Source: SCGC-AAA252-I15 sp043822165
GTDB lineage: Archaea > Altiarchaeota > Altiarchaeia > IMC4 > SCGC-AAA252-I15
Direction: 5' to 3'
NCBI GenBank assembly: GCA_043822165.1
Contig: JBDRCA010000132.1
Span: 1 to 16,652 of the forward strand
Length of the DNA: 16,652 bases
Part shown: one piece after another, positions 6,819 to 13,335 of the stretch
How the letters are laid out: every line of letters starts with the position of its first letter
Numbering within the stretch: the stretch's first letter is position 1
Notes under the pieces: generated by a model
The model's input: the letters and a program-made list of their open reading frames with translations, nothing else
What the model was told of the DNA's origin: nothing
Databases searched by the model: none
Program-made: the position numbers and the translations under genes

Positions 6819-8216
6819 CTACCACCTGTTCATGTCAATGAAAACCTTGATGTCATCCCACGGGCCCCTCCGGGACTTCACGTGCTCGTAGACTGCCTTG
6901 GGGTCGGCGTCAATCACGTGCTTGGTCCTGCTCCACCCAAGCTGCAGAGTCCTTCCTTGACTGTCCCACCGGTAGGGGCAGAATGTATCTCCCTGGCTTA
7001 TGTGCTTTTTCTCCGCGTCAACGCTCAAAAGGGCGAGATTCGCAAGGTCTCCTTGTCTCACCCTCAAGTATCCGTGCCTCATCAACTCGTCGGGCGAATC
7101 AATCTTTCTGGCAAATGACTCCTCACTTTCTACGGCTTCACCCGGCAACGAAGCCTGCGACAAGGAAACATCCCTTGTCATGAACTCGTCAAAGCCCTGA
7201 ACCCTCACCACAAAATCCGGGAAACCAAGCTCGCCCATGTGGGCAGCGACAAGCATCAGGGGATTGAAATGAAACGTTAAAGGAAGCCTCTCATCCCCGA
7301 GATAACCAACCTTCATGGGCGGCAAGATAAGCTCGTAAGCAGACTCTGCGTCAGGCTGAATGAGCGTTGCAGGGATAATCCTGTCTCGCACTTCGGCGAA
7401 ATCGCCGGCAAGTCCCGCCTCCTCTTCAATGAGCTTGTGACCCTTAGACGACGGTCCAACGCCAACAAGCCCCGTCGTCGGAAGAATGCTCACGTTGACC
7501 ATGTCTCCTGCCTGCATTAGTTTTTCCGCTGCCTTAACTGGGTTGTCGAGCCTTCCCTCGGCTATGGCTCTGTCGTATTCTAAGCGGACTAAGACGTCGT
7601 TGGGGTGTAGCGCGGCAGCCTTGAGGAAACTCTCCCATAACGGGCCCTTCGTAAGGTACCTGTCAAGGATTGCGCGGGTCTCCGGCCTTGACAAAACCTC
7701 CAGGCTCTGCCGTGCAGTATCCGGGTCAACGTGCACATCGCTCCAGACGGAAGTCACGTGAGTCATCCCTGTTTTAACGAGGTTTAACTCCTTTATCTGG
7801 GATAAGCCAGCGCACAATCCACGGGGGTCCTCACTGTCTCTTACTGCCTGCGAGAAAGCCCACAATCCGTTGCGCACGTCGCCTCCGTTTGATATCGGTT
7901 CTGCAACAAGTGGCATGACTGCGCTGAAAAGCGCATTCGGGTCCTCCCTTATGGCAGGCTCTGCGAAAAGATGCGAGAAAAACTCTGCGGCTACGGTGAA
8001 ATTTCGCTTGGCGACTTCCGTATTGTTGCTGGCAATCCTCTTTGAGCCCTGGTATGCCACGTGTTCCGGCACTCCCGCAGTCGTTAAGACTTCCTCGAGC
8101 AGGCGGTACTCCGGAAGCTGCGTGTATGCGGTCCTTGCTTTGTCAGCGAGCTGTCTTTGTATCCTTTCTTCTTCAGTCAGTCTTCTACGGGGTAGCATGC
8201 TTCTCCGCTTAGTCAT
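6819..8216 (-). CDS. PTS-flanking paralog A, family not recognised
   Basis: 465 residues, no signal peptide or membrane helix, probably cytoplasmic. I do not recognise the family. It is clearly homologous along nearly its whole length to the protein at 10928-12271. Shared motifs in order are HLFAEP.IRE (82-91), AVRDSEDP.GLC (124-135), VGVGPSS..H (251-260), YELILP (294-299), VRVQG (337-341), GYLRVR (382-387), KHI (404-406), FC..RWD and KHV (432-434). The N-terminal half (to about 235) is mainly helical and the C-terminal half looks alpha/beta. It starts 84 bp from the divergent HPr-EI gene, so the two may share control. Conserved His260, His405 and His433 could be phospho-acceptors or metal ligands; that is speculation. 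The ATG at 8216 is supported by a TATA-like box about 32 nt upstream. Confidence 0.85.
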   Translation of the reverse strand: MTKRRSMLPRRRLTEEERIQRQLADKARTAYTQLPEYRLLEEVLTTAGVPEHVAYQGSKRIASNNTEVAKRNFTVAAEFFSHLFAEPAIREDPNALFSAVMPLVAEPISNGGDVRNGLWAFSQAVRDSEDPRGLCAGLSQIKELNLVKTGMTHVTSVWSDVHVDPDTARQSLEVLSRPETRAILDRYLTKGPLWESFLKAAALHPNDVLVRLEYDRAIAEGRLDNPVKAAEKLMQAGDMVNVSILPTTGLVGVGPSSKGHKLIEEEAGLAGDFAEVRDRIIPATLIQPDAESAYELILPPMKVGYLGDERLPLTFHFNPLMLVAAHMGELGFPDFVVRVQGFDEFMTRDVSLSQASLPGEAVESEESFARKIDSPDELMRHGYLRVRQGDLANLALLSVDAEKKHISQGDTFCPYRWDSQGRTLQLGWSRTKHVIDADPKAVYEHVKSRRGPWDDIKVFIDMNRW

Positions 8217-8242
8217 ACTATTTTAACTAAAGCAGTTTAGAC

Positions 8243-8252
8243 ACTAAAAATA
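8243..8252 (-). promoter_or_regulatory. TATA-like box for paralog A
   Basis: The minus strand reads TATTTTTAGT, centred about 32 nt upstream of the ATG at 8216. It lies in the divergent 84-bp promoter region shared with the HPr-EI gene. Confidence 0.35.
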
Positions 8253-8264
8253 CATCCGTCAAGG

Positions 8265-8298
8265 CTTATTTACCCGTTTTTCCCGTATAATTAACGGG
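8265..8298 (+). promoter_or_regulatory. Promoter of the HPr-EI gene with an operator-like repeat
   Basis: CTTATTTA at 8265-8272 is a TATA-like box about 32 nt before the ATG at 8301. Just downstream are CCCGT at 8273-8277 (inside ACCCGTTT), CCCGT at 8282-8286 and an inverted ACGGG at 8294-8298. The last two form an inverted repeat with 7-bp spacing, CCCGT-ATAATTA-ACGGG, ending two bases before the start codon. A site there would overlap the expected transcription start and could bind a repressor. The function is inferred from position only. Confidence 0.35.
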
Positions 8299-8300
8299 AT

Positions 8301-10931
8301 ATGGCAAAGGAAATCCACAGGAAGGTTGCATCCGCCAGCGATAAAGTGGAGGAGCGTACCGTCACGCTCGACTTTACGAGCGAGGATAAAAGAGGCAGGC
8401 TTCACGCTCAGCCATCGGATATGATGAAGAGAATCTGGGATATAGCCGGCCAGCCCGATAAGGGGGATAATCTATCCGTCGGTATATCAGTGGATAATCT
8501 TGTTCCCGCAGGAGGCAACCTTGCTTATACTATACTGATGAAAGTCGCGGGCATGGCGGGCGGCGTCAGAAACATAGGCCAGCTATGCTTGAGGGGCACG
8601 GGGAGAGGCGGCACCAGGGCAGTCCAAGCCATCGAGCTCGCACACGAAGACAATTTCGGCGTCCAGTCCGGGAGGACTGCAAGGGATTACATCCGCATGG
8701 CTAAGAGAGGCTCTGTAGTCGAGCCGTCCATGTCCGTAGCAACGCCCGATCCCACAAGGAAAGTAAAGGACCGGGCTGGAGAGTACGCCAACCAGTGCAG
8801 GGAAGTCGTGTTTAGCAGGTTCCCAGGCACAAGAACCGGCACAGTCTGCATGGCCACTCCCTTCATGCTCCCTGAAGTCGAGAGCGAATCAAGAGGACAT
8901 ACAGTTACTTCAATCTACGCAGTAAATGAGGTGAAAAGATTGGAGGATGCGCGTCAGATACTGTATGACGAGTTCAACCGTAGTTGCGCGGCAATCGCCG
9001 TCAACATGGTGAGTGCGCAATGCCAGGCCGGAACAGTCGACACGTGTTTAGCGGCCCTTAGGATTCTCCACGGTTACTTAACTCCAAAGACCCCTGAGTC
9101 AAGCAAGCTCGTCGACAAAATACGAAGTGAATCATCAAATCCAGACGAAGTAAGCGAACTCGCGGCAGGCCTGTTCGACGACCTCGTGCACGGGGAAATA
9201 GGCATACAACACATGGTTTCTGGAGTCGGATTCAGCAGGGCAGTTGCAAGCGCGGTGAGAGGCAACCCCCCCCAAGTATACGCCATGCAAGAACTCCGCG
9301 CCGAAAGAAACATACACTTCGGGCTCATAGACCGGGCAGTGGAGCACATAGAGACTTCCGCGAAATGCGTGCCGAATGTGCCTAACGCTGAACTCGCGCT
9401 CGACTTCGCTGCGAATTACGACTACGAGAAATCACGCTCAGATCTAGTCGAACCATCGAAGAAAAAAGTTCTTAGCGTGCTCGCAGGCCCGGCATCCCAA
9501 AACATGCCCGAGATACCCCCTGGCTCTGTTGTAGTCTGCGAGAAAGTGCCCCCCTTAACGTCCATACCCCTGCTTAAGACAATGGGCGTCAGGGGAGTGC
9601 TTGCAGTGGAGGAAGTAAGCCGGCTCGCACACGAAAAAATCGTCGCGAAGGCTATAGGGCTCCCTCTTGCCGGAGGATTCCACAACCTCCCGCAGGTTCT
9701 GCAGCCTGACAGCAAGATTCTGCTGGACGATCAACCTGAAAACACTCACATGGTGGTTCTAGTCGACCCCACACCCGAGGCGGTCAAAGCATACGGGATT
9801 TCAGAAAAAAATCCGGTGATCCAGCCAAAAATAGGAAAACACGGCGGCATAGTTACCATGAAAGACGACCAGTCGAAAATGTATCTCGGGGGAACGCTCC
9901 AGTTCATAGACGAGGAATCATTCAACGCGGCACGCGCTGCAAGACCCTACGGCATAGGGCTTATACGGCTTGAAATCGACATGTATCACCTCGGAAACAC
10001 AGACTGGCTCGTCCTAGGAGACGACGTATCCCGCAGAAGACTCGAAGCCATATACCACCGAAGAGCTCGCAAGGCAATGGAGATGTGGGAGAGGGGATGG
10101 ACAAGCCCGCAAGGACCACTCACATTCAGGCTGCCGGACTTCACCCCTCTTAAGATGCCGCCACTCACCGGCAACGCACTAAAACGCCTACAGGCGGAAC
10201 AAGGCATCGACATCAATGAGATTCCCATGGGCATAGACCTTCTCATGCGACACCCTGAAGACTTCATGCTCGCCATCATGAAAGGAGTAGTCCACGCGAT
10301 AAAGGACGTTCACCCCTACGACTTCAGAAACGACAATGAACCACCAAACCGAAAATTCAAGGTATACATTGAACTACCCTCCATAGAAACCGGAGAACAC
10401 CTGTGCAGATACTACCACTACTGCGGCCTCGCGGAACACGAATTCGGAGTAGACGGAGTATTCGGCAGAAAAGTGATGATCGAGGGAAGAACCGCTCTCG
10501 AAAACATATCACACTGCATATGGGGCGTAGACGACGTAGGCATCGGGTCAAGCGACGTAACCAAAGACGCACTAGGAATCCAAAGCCGCCTAGACCCGCG
10601 CCTAAACGCCATGGACCCTAAAGCGCTCCTACTACTAAACAATATTGTTGTCGAATGCCTCCAACGAGGAATAGAACCCGAAGTATGCGGTCCCATGGCA
10701 GAAGACCCACACTCGCTTCTGCTTCTTAGAGGCATGGGAGTATCACGGGTGTCAGTAGACCCTACGATCATAGACTACCTGGCAAGACACCTGGAAAAAG
10801 TAACGCCACAACAATGTGAGAGGCTTCTTAGAGGAGCCACACGCCGCGACATAAACGGGAAACCAGTATATGAAAACGGCGAACAAGTCTTCAACTACGT
10901 GATAGCAGAAACAAGAAACCTGTTCGCCTAA
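8301..10931 (+). CDS. HPr-Enzyme I fusion protein of the PEP:phosphotransferase system (PtsI-like)
   Basis: 876 residues, cytoplasmic. Residues 20-120 match HPr: an initial strand, then GRLHAQPS at the place of the HPr GLHARPA site (His35), a TILM segment at the Ser46 site, and a closing helix ending in NFG. Residues about 175-876 follow Enzyme I end to end: a helical domain (210-352), a phosphohistidine domain with His444 in LAHEKIVAKAIGLPLAGG, and a PEP-binding TIM barrel. The barrel keeps Arg556 (GIGLIRLE), Arg610, Glu728 (VMIE), Asp752 (IGSSDVT), Arg763 and the catalytic Cys796 (VCGPMAEDP). His444 to Arg556 is 112 residues and Glu728 to Asp752 is 24, against 107 and 24 in E. coli EI from memory. 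It should move phosphate from PEP to its own HPr domain. Departures are Gln37 for the usual HPr Arg17, and loss of the Gly-Gly-x-Thr-Ser lead-in to the EI histidine. PEP synthase is excluded because no ATP-grasp domain is present. Its stop overlaps that of paralog B. Confidence 0.85.
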   Translation: MAKEIHRKVASASDKVEERTVTLDFTSEDKRGRLHAQPSDMMKRIWDIAGQPDKGDNLSVGISVDNLVPAGGNLAYTILMKVAGMAGGVRNIGQLCLRGTGRGGTRAVQAIELAHEDNFGVQSGRTARDYIRMAKRGSVVEPSMSVATPDPTRKVKDRAGEYANQCREVVFSRFPGTRTGTVCMATPFMLPEVESESRGHTVTSIYAVNEVKRLEDARQILYDEFNRSCAAIAVNMVSAQCQAGTVDTCLAALRILHGYLTPKTPESSKLVDKIRSESSNPDEVSELAAGLFDDLVHGEIGIQHMVSGVGFSRAVASAVRGNPPQVYAMQELRAERNIHFGLIDRAVEHIETSAKCVPNVPNAELALDFAANYDYEKSRSDLVEPSKKKVLSVLAGPASQNMPEIPPGSVVVCEKVPPLTSIPLLKTMGVRGVLAVEEVSRLAHEKIVAKAIGLPLAGGFHNLPQVLQPDSKILLDDQPENTHMVVLVDPTPEAVKAYGISEKNPVIQPKIGKHGGIVTMKDDQSKMYLGGTLQFIDEESFNAARAARPYGIGLIRLEIDMYHLGNTDWLVLGDDVSRRRLEAIYHRRARKAMEMWERGWTSPQGPLTFRLPDFTPLKMPPLTGNALKRLQAEQGIDINEIPMGIDLLMRHPEDFMLAIMKGVVHAIKDVHPYDFRNDNEPPNRKFKVYIELPSIETGEHLCRYYHYCGLAEHEFGVDGVFGRKVMIEGRTALENISHCIWGVDDVGIGSSDVTKDALGIQSRLDPRLNAMDPKALLLLNNIVVECLQRGIEPEVCGPMAEDPHSLLLLRGMGVSRVSVDPTIIDYLARHLEKVTPQQCERLLRGATRRDINGKPVYENGEQVFNYVIAETRNLFA

Positions 10932-12271
10932 CTATCCCCTCCCTTAACGCCGATTTTTATCCTACTCCAATCCCTGCCAAGCGAGCGTATATGCCCCAGC
11001 ACCGCGTTGGGGTTCGCGTCTTTCACGTGCTTGAAGCGCATCCACTCAAGCGTCAGCTCTCTGTCTCCCTTATCCCACTTGAACACGCAGAACTCGTCAT
11101 CATCCGCGATGTGCTTCCTCTCAGAGTCCGCGCTCAAAAGAACAAGAGCCGCAAGCTTTTTGTCCCTGACCCGCAGGTAACCCATCTTCGGCAAGTCATC
11201 AGGGCTTCTAACTGCAACTATTCTCTCCTCCCTGCCCGGCATGAACTTGAGTTTTACTCTTGAAGCCTCGGACAAAAGCACGTCCTTGTCCTCGAATCTC
11301 GCATCCCCCTGAACCCTGACGATGCAATCACTGAAACCCTGGTCGAACATGTGCCATGCGACAAGCCTCATCGGGTCGACACCCGCACCCAAAGGAGGCA
11401 TCTCACCACCCAAAATCTCACGGCTAACCTGCGGAAGAATCAACTCATACGGAGCATCATCGCTCATCTGAACCATCGTGGCAGGCACAATCCGCTTCCG
11501 AACACCATCATATTCCCCCTCCAAACCTATCCTTCGCTCAATACCCTCATGCGTCTCAGAAGACGGTCCAACACCCACAATACCGACGCCGTAATGAACG
11601 CTTAATGAAATCATGTCGCCATGGCTCATAAGCCTCTTGGCCTTATCTGCCGGAGGCATGTTATGGTTGTCCGCAACAGTTGCGTCATAATTAAGCTTGG
11701 CCTCCAAGTCCTGCGGATACTTGGCCGAAAAACGCAGGAAAGTCTCCCTGACCATCGGCTCGTGAACGAAATGGCCTAAAAGAGCCTGACCACGTCGACT
11801 GCACAAACCCTCCAAACACCGCCTAGCCCTCTCAGGGGGAACATCATCTCCACTCCACACATCACTGATCTGAAGTAGCAAATCACCGGAATCAACAATC
11901 CCCGAAAGATTCCTGCACAAACCCAACGGATCCTCCGAATCCCTGACGGCCTCGCCGAAAGTCCACAGACCAGAAGACAAATCCCTACCGTACCTTACCG
12001 ACTCGGCGACAAGCGGGTAAACAGCCGTAAAAACATCTCCAGAAGGCTCGCGTATACGAGGTTCGGCGAAAAGATGACCGAAAAAAGCACATGCTTTACC
12101 GAGATTACGGGTAGTGCAGCTATCACTCGGCCCCCTGAAATCTTGGAACGCACTATCAACAAGTTTTGCCTCCACGCCGGCAGATTCAAGAAGCGACCTA
12201 AATCCAGTGTACTCGTCTGATTCCTTAACAGGCTTCTGGGCTCCAAGACTTAGCTTTCGGTGCATTACCAT
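10928..12271 (-). CDS. PTS-flanking paralog B, family not recognised
   Basis: 447 residues from the ATG at 12271. An ATG at 12265 would remove two residues, and an upstream TTG at 12295 would add eight but sits too close to the TATA-like box at 12298-12312. It is a paralog of the protein at 6819-8216, with the same ordered motifs: HLFAEPRIRE, AVRDSEDPLGLC, VGVGPSS..H, YELILP, VRVQG, GYLRVR, KHI, FC..KWD, KHV. The best match is in the C-terminal half, while the first 50 residues differ. No signal peptide or membrane helix is present. It is convergent with the HPr-EI gene: the two stop codons share CTAA at 10928-10931. Function unknown; the EI-like gene between the two paralogs suggests they act with it. 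Confidence 0.82.
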   Translation of the reverse strand: MVMHRKLSLGAQKPVKESDEYTGFRSLLESAGVEAKLVDSAFQDFRGPSDSCTTRNLGKACAFFGHLFAEPRIREPSGDVFTAVYPLVAESVRYGRDLSSGLWTFGEAVRDSEDPLGLCRNLSGIVDSGDLLLQISDVWSGDDVPPERARRCLEGLCSRRGQALLGHFVHEPMVRETFLRFSAKYPQDLEAKLNYDATVADNHNMPPADKAKRLMSHGDMISLSVHYGVGIVGVGPSSETHEGIERRIGLEGEYDGVRKRIVPATMVQMSDDAPYELILPQVSREILGGEMPPLGAGVDPMRLVAWHMFDQGFSDCIVRVQGDARFEDKDVLLSEASRVKLKFMPGREERIVAVRSPDDLPKMGYLRVRDKKLAALVLLSADSERKHIADDDEFCVFKWDKGDRELTLEWMRFKHVKDANPNAVLGHIRSLGRDWSRIKIGVKGGDS

Positions 12272-12297
12272 AATAATAAAAAGGGGATTAATCAACT

Positions 12298-12312
12298 AAA
12301 AATTATAAAAAA
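12298..12312 (-). promoter_or_regulatory. TATA-like box of paralog B, also a possible U-tract terminator
   Basis: The minus strand reads TTTTTTATAATTTTT. As a TATA box it would start transcription near 12281, about 10 nt before the ATG at 12271. As a T-rich tract directly after the CCGCGG at 12318-12313, it could also end the candidate minus-strand RNA upstream. Confidence 0.4.
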
Positions 12313-12531
12313 CCGCGGATTTTCCATGATTTTGCGCACCGCAACGTTTTTATAGTATAATTCGTATACACTTTACGGGTGGGGCTTTATCTAAAATCAA
12401 TCCGAAAAACACCTCTGCTACAAGGATATGGTTGGATTACACACCTGCCGTTTAACGGACAAAAAAATTCTGGCAGGCCCCACCCCACTATTATCGTGTC
12501 TTGGCGGCGTTTCCACGCCGACTTTCCGCGG
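12313..12531 (-). ncRNA. Candidate structured RNA (strand uncertain)
   Basis: No convincing ORF here, but dense base pairing. On the minus strand, CCGCGGA (12531-12525) pairs with TCCGCGG (12319-12313) to close about 219 nt, followed by a T tract. Inside are a 6-bp hairpin CGGCGT/ACGCCG with a GGAA (GNRA-type) loop at 12520-12505, and a perfect 9-bp helix GGGTGGGGC (12485-12477) with GCCCCACCC (12385-12377). That helix encloses two arms, CTGCC/GGCAG (12476-12472 with 12449-12445) and AATCC/GGATT (12438-12434 with 12403-12399). The palindromic TATA element at 12537-12559 is placed to start this RNA. A plus-strand alternative exists: a TATA-like TTTTTATAGTAT near 12348-12359 lies about 25 nt before 12377 and could drive a 109-nt RNA, 12377-12485. 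I match it to no known RNA family. Confidence 0.4.
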
Positions 12532-12536
12532 GCTCC

Positions 12537-12559
12537 CCTATAAAAATGCTTTTTATAGG
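12537..12559. promoter_or_regulatory. Perfect palindromic TATA element, possible bidirectional promoter
   Basis: The left arm CCTATAAAAA (12537-12546) and right arm TTTTTATAGG (12550-12559) are perfect reverse complements around TGC. Each orientation holds a TATA-like core. Leftward, a start near 12528-12531 would fall at the first base of the candidate RNA's terminal helix. Rightward, a start near 12578 would give the leader of the 50-residue ORF. It could instead be a regulator site or an RNA hairpin. Confidence 0.5.
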
Positions 12560-12577
12560 ATGAAATACTAATATATT

Positions 12578-12690
12578 GCAGTTACTATAGAAGTTGGTTG
12601 ATGGTTGGGGCCAAAACAGATTCCAGCAACTTCTCATAAAACGGAATAGTCTGCATGGATTTAATGCACCCCCTACCACTTCTAGGAACT
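12578..12690 (+). ncRNA. Structured leader upstream of the 50-residue ORF
   Basis: Between the palindromic TATA element and the small ORF, the plus strand folds on paper into a closed multibranch structure. TAGAAGT (12588-12594) pairs with ACTTCTA (12678-12684); GGT-T-GGGG (12603-12610) pairs with CCCC-T-ACC (12670-12677) with one mismatch. Inside, CAGATTCC (12617-12624) pairs with GGAA/TCTG (12643-12653, three-base bulge), and GCAT (12653-12656) with ATGC (12664-12667). The duplicated GGTTG (12596-12600 and 12603-12607) offers an alternative pairing, as in a switch. It could be a riboswitch-like leader or a separate small RNA; the 5' end is inferred from the TATA position. Confidence 0.35.
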
Positions 12691-12707
12691 TAATTGAGGT
12701 GATGCAG

Positions 12708-12860
12708 ATGGCTGAATTCATCTGGCGCGAAGGAGGAGAAATAATCCGATACACAACCGACTCCCACAGTGAGGACGTCGAATGGATACGGAAGCTTTCG
12801 AACCAAGGGAAGACGTTCACCTACAAAAAATTCGGCAAAAAAACACACTACCCCGGATAA
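12708..12860 (+). CDS. Small protein of 50 residues, unknown
   Basis: Starts at ATG 12708 (MAEFIWREGGEIIRYTTDSH) and ends at TAA 12858-12860. The start is chosen because GAGGTGAT at 12696-12703, complementary to the usual archaeal 16S rRNA 3' end, lies 4-5 nt upstream; an ATG at 12702 falls within that SD. The frame is open further upstream to 12594, but that part overlaps the structured leader and does not look protein-like. The product is hydrophilic, basic at the C-terminus (KKFGKK), with no membrane segment. I do not recognise it. It is one of the few genes here with a real SD, which fits a transcript with a long leader. Confidence 0.5.
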   Translation: MAEFIWREGGEIIRYTTDSHSEDVEWIRKLSNQGKTFTYKKFGKKTHYPG

Positions 12861-12961
12861 ACGGGAGCAAAGCGTGTTTTAGCCGGTTTATTGTCGGGTA
12901 ACCGGGGTTTCCGGTAAACTAGTCTATTTATAAAACAAAAACTCTATATGTAGAGAATAAA
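12861..12961 (+). promoter_or_regulatory. Promoter of the rps8e-pckG pair
   Basis: TATTTATAAAA at 12925-12935 is a strong TATA-like box centred about 32 nt upstream of the S8e ATG at 12962. The preceding 60 bp are rich in CCGG/GGTTT repeats (12882-12918) with only a weak inverted repeat, GTTTA/TAAAC. I see no clear terminator for the upstream small ORF. Confidence 0.5.
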
Positions 12962-13315
12962 ATGTATCACGGGAAAGTAACTAAGGCTAGGAAGAAGAGG
13001 AAGATACACACTGGACGAGTATTCAGTGAAACGCAGATTCAGGAGAAAAAACAGAAAAAACTCAAAACCAAGGGTGGTGGCGAGAAGATAAAGCTCTTGG
13101 CCGGAAACAAAGTAAATGTCGTAATCGACGGAAAGAATGTTTCCTGCGATGTGACTGGTCTCGAAGACAATCCCGCGAACCGCGACTACACCCGCAGAAA
13201 GATAATCACGAAGGGCGCACTACTGTCTGCTAAGACGCCTGACGGGAAGGAAATCAAGGTCAAAGTCACCTCCCGGCCGGGTCAAGATGGTGTCATAAAC
13301 GCGATAACTGCTTAA
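12962..13315 (+). CDS. rps8e: 30S ribosomal protein S8e
   Basis: 117 residues, cytoplasmic, part of the archaeal/eukaryotic small ribosomal subunit. The C-terminal half matches the family closely: DNPANRDYTRRKIITKGA (about 73-90) and a terminal VTSRPGQDGVINA. The basic N-terminal half has KARKKRKIHTGR, where the family usually has a TGGR-x-RKKRK-type segment, so the N-terminus is shortened and rearranged. The ATG at 12962 follows a strong TATA box. PEP carboxykinase starts 20 bp downstream, so the two are probably co-transcribed. Confidence 0.93.
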   Translation: MYHGKVTKARKKRKIHTGRVFSETQIQEKKQKKLKTKGGGEKIKLLAGNKVNVVIDGKNVSCDVTGLEDNPANRDYTRRKIITKGALLSAKTPDGKEIKVKVTSRPGQDGVINAITA

Positions 13316-13335
13316 CGCCTTCTAATCACTTTAAA

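Noticed and set aside
10357..10771. Minus-strand ORFs inside the EI barrel
   Set aside because: Shadows of the conserved Glu728-Asp752-Cys796 region on the plus strand.
8301..10931. PEP synthase or pyruvate phosphate dikinase
   Set aside because: These share the phosphohistidine and TIM-barrel domains, but need an N-terminal ATP-grasp domain. I see none; the N-terminal part instead fits HPr plus the EI helical domain.
12377..12485. 5S rRNA
   Set aside because: Length and three-way junction look similar, but the conserved loop C/helix III sequence (CCGAAC...GAAGTTAAG) is absent.
12313..12531. RNase P RNA or SRP RNA
   Set aside because: CGGAAAGTC at the 5' end and TGTAATCC inside recall short motifs of these RNAs, but the partner motifs (ACAGAA-type CRIV/CRV, SRP helix 8 core) and the expected order are missing.
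12594..12707. N-terminal extension of the 50-residue ORF to 88 residues
   Set aside because: The frame is open, but the stretch forms the structured leader, starts with TTG or an ATG without SD, and a strong SD precedes ATG 12708.
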